Positions 60,194 through 64,000 of a stretch of 64,000 nt of DNA are shown piece by piece (within the stretch, counting starts at the first letter, position 1; each line of letters starts with the position of its first letter). Source of the DNA: Thiothrix sp. (GTDB taxonomy: Bacteria; Pseudomonadota; Gammaproteobacteria; Thiotrichales; Thiotrichaceae). The position numbers and the translations under genes are program-made. The notes under the pieces are model-generated. The model was given only the letters and a program-made list of their open reading frames with translations, was not told the origin of the DNA and did not search any database. Location of the stretch: positions 1 to 64,000 of the forward strand of contig SSFA01000018.1 of assembly GCA_008015155.1 (NCBI GenBank), given 5' to 3'.

Positions 60194-61258
60194 ATGGCCT
60201 TAATCTCAATGCGTCAGTTGCTCGATCATGCGGCTGAACACGGCTACGGTATGCCAGCATTTAACGTCAACAATATGGAGCAGGTGCAGGCGATTATGCA
60301 GGCAGCGGATGAAACGAATTCACCAGTGATTCTGCAGGGTTCAGCAGGAGCACGCTCTTATGCGGGTGAACCGTTTTTGCGCCATCTGATTTTAGCAGCA
60401 ATAGAAATGTATCCGCATATTCCGGTTTGTATGCATCAAGATCACGGTGCCGAGCCTGCAATTTGTTTCCGCTCGATTCAATCGGGTTTCTCTTCGGTCA
60501 TGATGGATGGTTCCTTGATGGCAGATGGAAAAACACCTTCTAGCTATGAGTACAATGTGGATGTGACCCGTAAAGTCGTTGATTTAGCGCATGCTTGCGG
60601 TGTCTCCGTTGAAGGTGAATTAGGCTGCTTAGGCTCACTTGAAACCGGTATGATGGGTGAAGAAGACGGTCATGGTGCTGAGGGTGAATTAGATCATTCA
60701 ATGCTCCTAACCGATCCTGAAGAAGCGGCTGATTTCGTGAAAAAAACGGGTGTGGATGCCTTAGCGATTGCGATTGGTACTTCACATGGCGCTTATAAGT
60801 TCACCAAAAAGCCAACGGGCAAAGTATTGCGGATTGATCGGATTAAGGAAATCCATGCGCGAATTCCAGATGTACATTTGGTTATGCATGGTTCTTCTTC
60901 GGTTCCACAAGATTGGTTGGAAATCATCAATAATTATGGTGGTGATATGGGGCAAACCTATGGAGTGCCCGTTGAGGAGATTGTTGAGGGTATCAAGCAT
61001 GGTGTACGCAAAGTCAATATTGATACCGATCTGCGCATGGCTTCAACCGGCACCATTCGTCGTTATTTAGCAGAAGACCGTAAAAACTTCGACCCACGTA
61101 AGTATCTGAAAGAAACAGTCAAAGCCATGAAGGGCATTTGTATGCAACGTTATCAAGCCTTTGGTGCAGCGGGCATGGCTTCAAAAATTCAACCGGTGAA
61201 CTTGGAAGTCATGTTTAAACGCTATGCAAGCGGTGAACTCAATCCACGAGTGATTTAA
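60194..61258 (+). CDS. fba: Fructose-bisphosphate aldolase class II, Calvin-cycle type
   Basis: Zinc-dependent aldolase joining dihydroxyacetone phosphate and glyceraldehyde 3-phosphate. The 354 residues belong to the long CbbA-type subgroup rather than the E. coli FbaA form: [33 protein letters not shown], the zinc ligands in [35 protein letters not shown] and [19 protein letters not shown]. An AGGAGA site precedes the ATG. A terminator follows. This subgroup is common in autotrophs and in many heterotrophic proteobacteria, so it does not alone prove CO2 fixation. Confidence 0.97.
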   Translation: MALISMRQLLDHAAEHGYGMPAFNVNNMEQVQAIMQAADETNSPVILQGSAGARSYAGEPFLRHLILAAIEMYPHIPVCMHQDHGAEPAICFRSIQSGFSSVMMDGSLMADGKTPSSYEYNVDVTRKVVDLAHACGVSVEGELGCLGSLETGMMGEEDGHGAEGELDHSMLLTDPEEAADFVKKTGVDALAIAIGTSHGAYKFTKKPTGKVLRIDRIKEIHARIPDVHLVMHGSSSVPQDWLEIINNYGGDMGQTYGVPVEEIVEGIKHGVRKVNIDTDLRMASTGTIRRYLAEDRKNFDPRKYLKETVKAMKGICMQRYQAFGAAGMASKIQPVNLEVMFKRYASGELNPRVI

Positions 61259-61290
61259 GTTTGAGCAAAACAGAGATTTTATCCATTGAG

Positions 61291-61318
61291 AAAGGAGCTT
61301 AGGCTCCTTTTTCTTTTT
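61291..61318 (+). terminator. Terminator after fba
   Basis: aaaggagc (61291-61298) pairs with gctccttt (61303-61310), loop ttag, then ttcttttt. It lies 32 bases after the fba stop. Confidence 0.88.
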
Positions 61319-61384
61319 AAGCGTCGCTGGAAATTATGCTATCCTAGCGCCCCAATTGTTTCCTTCAGTCTTTGAGCTTAAATC

Positions 61385-62173
61385 ATGCATCCAATGTTAA
61401 ATATTGCTACCCGTACTGCACGTCAAGCGGGGGATCTTATTCGTCGTTATGTAGGCGACGTCGATAAAGTACGGATTCAACTGAAAGATGCTAATGATTT
61501 CGTTTCTGAAGTCGACAAACAATCTGAACGTGAAATTGTCCAAGCTTTACGCCGCGCCTATCCAGATCATGCCATTCTAGGCGAAGAAAGCGGCAAGCAT
61601 GGCGACGAAAATGCTGAATACCAGTGGGTAATCGATCCTTTAGATGGTACGACTAATTTCTTATATGGCTTGCCCCATTTTGCGGTTTCGATTGGTTTAA
61701 AGCAAAAAGGTCGCTTATTCCTTGGTGTAGTTTATGACCCGATGCGCGACGAAATGTTTGCAGCGGTACGTGGTGAGGGGGCGACTTTAAATAATCGCAA
61801 AATTCGGGTGAGCGCTCGACCTTCTTTAGAGAATGCCTTATTAGCCACAGGGATTCCTTTCCGCGCTAATCAAGATATGGATTTATACCTAAAAACTTTA
61901 GGTGCTGTCGTTCCTGGTACAGCTGGAGTAAGGCGGTTTGGATCTGCAGCCTTAGATTTGGCTTGGGTGGCTTGTGGGCGCTATGATGGTTTCTGGGAAT
62001 TAGGTCTGCAAGAATGGGATTTAGCCGCAGGTGCTGTGATTATTCAAGAGGCGGGCGGTTTAGTGGGCGATTTACAAGGTGGCAATGAGCATTTGACTCA
62101 TGGGAATGTATTAGCCGCCAATCCAAAAGTATTTAAAGAGATGCTACAACGCTTGCATCCAGTCATAAAGTAA
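61385..62173 (+). CDS. suhB: Inositol-1-monophosphatase / Nus-factor SuhB
   Basis: A 262-residue Mg2+-dependent phosphatase of the IMPase family. The active-site segments are GEESGKHGDENAEYQWVIDPLDGTTNFLYGLPHFAVSIGL (DPLDGTTN binds two metals) and WDLAAGAVIIQEAGG near the end. In gammaproteobacteria SuhB also works as a transcription antitermination and ribosome-assembly factor; the sequence alone cannot separate these roles. It has its own short gap from fba and precedes gspD by 129 bases. Confidence 0.95.
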   Translation: MHPMLNIATRTARQAGDLIRRYVGDVDKVRIQLKDANDFVSEVDKQSEREIVQALRRAYPDHAILGEESGKHGDENAEYQWVIDPLDGTTNFLYGLPHFAVSIGLKQKGRLFLGVVYDPMRDEMFAAVRGEGATLNNRKIRVSARPSLENALLATGIPFRANQDMDLYLKTLGAVVPGTAGVRRFGSAALDLAWVACGRYDGFWELGLQEWDLAAGAVIIQEAGGLVGDLQGGNEHLTHGNVLAANPKVFKEMLQRLHPVIK

Positions 62174-62302
62174 TAATGACGGCGAAGTATTAATGACAGG
62201 ATTGTAATTTGAGTTGATGTAGGAAAAAAGCTACATTCACCCACACACTAGCGGGTCTCTTGTGCTTGTTGTTGTGTTCTGACTCCTTTAGGTTATGAAG
62301 TA

Positions 62303-64000
62303 ATGATAGAAAAAAACACGGTCAAGTGGGCTGCAAGACTCAGTCTGCTCTCAATAGCTTGCCTATTCGCTACTGCTAGTTTACCGTTGGCTCAAGCTGA
62401 AACACCACGGATCAACTTACAAAATACGGATGTACGTTCTTTAGTAGAAGTCGTTTCACGTCTCACAGGTAAGAACTTTGTCATTGACCCTGCTGTTGGT
62501 AAAAGTCCCATCACCTTTGTTTCCGGTAAGGGTCTCACTGAAGACGAATTTTACGAGGCTTTTCTTTCGATTTTACAAGTACATGGTTACGAAGCGATTG
62601 AAGCAGGTAATATCATTAAGATTGTTCCAATGGGCAAAGCTCGCTCGCAAGTAGCGCCCATTTATGGGTCAGATCCTGCTAAGCCTTTACCACAGGTCGA
62701 TGTAGACGAGACCATTACTCAAGTGTTTAAGCTGCAGTATATTCCGGTGGCAACTGCTGTGCAGACTCTAACGCCTTTAGCCGGTCAGGGTGAAACTCGC
62801 ATTCAATTTAATCAATCCAGTAATTCGGTAATTGTTACTGGGCGTGGGCAGAATGTAGCGCGGTTAGCAGAGGTTATTAGTAGTATCGACCAACCAAACA
62901 ATAATGATTTTGAATTGGTTGGCTTAAAATATTCTGTGGCTAGCCAACTAGCACAAACCTTAAAAGATTTATTAGGCAATAGTGCAGTAGGCCCTGAGGG
63001 TGTGCAGCTGCCACAACAAGTTAAAGTGTCAGTGGATGAGCGCACCAATAGCATTGTCGTCGCTGGTGATAAGCAAGACCGTGAGCGAGTACGTAAGATT
63101 ATCCAACGTTTAGATATACCGCGCACACAGCCCTCAGAAACGCAAGTCGTACCGCTTAAATACGCGGTCGCCTCACAATTAATGCAGACTTTAAAAGATC
63201 TGCAAGTGGGTGGTGGCTCAGTCATTGTTGCAGGTGCGGAAGGCGCTGCTGCGAACGCGATTAATGCTGTCCCTCCCTCTAAACAAATTCGCATGGCAGC
63301 TGATGAGCGCACCAATAGTATTTTGATTTCAGGCCCCAAAGCCGAACGCGAACCGATTATTGATGCGATTGCTAAATTAGATATACCGCGTGCGGGTTCG
63401 GGTGGTACGCGTGTTATACCCTTACGCTACGCCAAAGCTGAAGACATGGTCAAGGTGCTAAATGATGCCTCTAAAAGTATTATCGAGCAAACAGCAGGCA
63501 CTGCTGCCGCCGCCGGTGCTGCACCCGTGGCGGCTAAATCCGGTGGCTTAGGAACTGAGGTGAGTATCCTAGCGGATAAAACCAGTAACTCGATTATTCT
63601 CTCTGGCCCTGCCCATATTCAAAAAGATATTTTGAAGGTGGTGTACCAACTAGATCGCCGTCGTGCTCAGGTATTGGTTGAAGCGATTATTGCGGAAGTT
63701 TCTAACGACCTTTCGAATAAACTTGGTTTTGGTGTTGCTGCTTTAGATGTGCGTAATGGAAAAACGGGTCTCGTAGGTTCTAGTAATTTCGGTGGCTTAA
63801 ATAGCGCTATTAACACTGCTGTGCAGTTAGGTAATAGTGCAACTACAGTGTTGCCTAATGGTTTATTGATGGGAATTGCCAATAGCAATTTTGCTGTTGT
63901 TATGGATGCTTTAAAAGGTGATGGGGCTACTAATATTTTATCAACACCAACTATTGTGACGATGGATAATGAAGAAGCTAAAATGGTAGTTGGGCAAAAT
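62303..64000 (+). CDS. gspD: Type II secretion system secretin GspD (3' end outside window)
   Basis: Outer-membrane secretin ring of the type II system. The reading frame is open from ATG 62303 to the window end, 566 codons. A signal peptide (~1-32, ending PLAQA) leads to N0 (about 33-113, INLQNTDVRSLVEVVSRLTGKNFVIDPAV), then four Secretin_N-type segments where three are usual: VFKLQYIP, VGLKYSVASQLAQTLKDL, VPLKYAVASQLMQTLKDL and VIPLRYAKAEDM. The secretin domain starts with QLDRRRAQVLVEAIIAEVS and reaches TPTIVTMDNEEAKMVVGQN. gspC is not immediately upstream (suhB is there). A mini-frame ATGAAGTAATG overlaps its start, suggesting reinitiation. Confidence 0.93.
   Translation, partial: MIEKNTVKWAARLSLLSIACLFATASLPLAQAETPRINLQNTDVRSLVEVVSRLTGKNFVIDPAVGKSPITFVSGKGLTEDEFYEAFLSILQVHGYEAIEAGNIIKIVPMGKARSQVAPIYGSDPAKPLPQVDVDETITQVFKLQYIPVATAVQTLTPLAGQGETRIQFNQSSNSVIVTGRGQNVARLAEVISSIDQPNNNDFELVGLKYSVASQLAQTLKDLLGNSAVGPEGVQLPQQVKVSVDERTNSIVVAGDKQDRERVRKIIQRLDIPRTQPSETQVVPLKYAVASQLMQTLKDLQVGGGSVIVAGAEGAAANAINAVPPSKQIRMAADERTNSILISGPKAEREPIIDAIAKLDIPRAGSGGTRVIPLRYAKAEDMVKVLNDASKSIIEQTAGTAAAAGAAPVAAKSGGLGTEVSILADKTSNSIILSGPAHIQKDILKVVYQLDRRRAQVLVEAIIAEVSNDLSNKLGFGVAALDVRNGKTGLVGSSNFGGLNSAINTAVQLGNSATTVLPNGLLMGIANSNFAVVMDALKGDGATNILSTPTIVTMDNEEAKMVVGQN

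Overview
The window looks like a chromosomal segment of a gammaproteobacterium of moderate GC. The left edge carries the order rplT-pheS-pheT-ihfA-merR-tRNA-Pro, which I know from Pseudomonas and relatives. The murA-hisG-hisD linkage, CysZ, MtfA, short-form HisG and monomeric NADP-isocitrate dehydrogenase also fit. A tkt-gap-pgk-fba run with a Calvin-type aldolase suggests a lineage with autotrophic relatives; a Thiothrix-like (Thiotrichales) organism is my guess, not something the sequence proves. There is no phage, insertion sequence, CRISPR array or rRNA, so this is mostly core genome with islands of lineage-specific surface and envelope genes.

Layout. 1-4635: translation and nucleoid operon ending in tRNA-Pro(GGG). 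4636-9825: an intergenic stretch with the remnant of an outer-membrane barrel gene, then mtfA and putA. 9838-12138 (minus): a periplasmic SGNH hydrolase, a membrane acyltransferase and a small basic ORF. 12139-14846: a long spacer with an ArsR-like remnant and a consensus heat-shock promoter, then htpG. 14865-18423 (minus): two exported DUF1566 proteins, the larger carrying Ig-like repeats. 18887-27799: aqpZ, murA-hisG-aroG-hisD, accA-tilS, and sseA opposing. 27956-32725: the most unusual locus, a BON/OmpA protein, a 32-residue membrane peptide and a 1038-residue membrane-anchored repeat protein in one tight operon. 32726-37596: recG, a sigma factor coupled to a membrane-anchored FGE-fold protein without the catalytic cysteines, and an exported ankyrin protein. 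37712-48270: orphan dimethylglycine-dehydrogenase-like enzyme, phospholipase D/cardiolipin synthase, isocitrate dehydrogenase, FadL porin, pectate-lyase-like protein and a secreted two-repeat protein. 48337-55442: cysZ, tsaD, fpr, usp with an AGCS transporter, corA and a PhyH-type oxygenase. 55753-62173: tkt, gap, pgk, fba, suhB. 62303-64000: gspD, cut by the window end.

How the genes work together. Most are housekeeping: phenylalanyl-tRNA charging, tRNA modification (tilS, tsaD), histidine and aromatic biosynthesis, fatty acid initiation, proline catabolism, sulfate uptake and thiol sulfur transfer, triose/pentose metabolism. Envelope genes are interspersed (OmpA/BON operon, DUF5011/DUF1566 proteins, FadL, ClsC, lyase, GspD). 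Rho-independent hairpins separate most convergent units, but three convergent pairs abut or overlap at their stop codons with no terminator between them.

The best candidates for undescribed biology are the 27956-32725 operon, which recalls the mycobacterial arfABC layout but carries novel repeats, and the sigma factor plus FGE-fold membrane protein pair.
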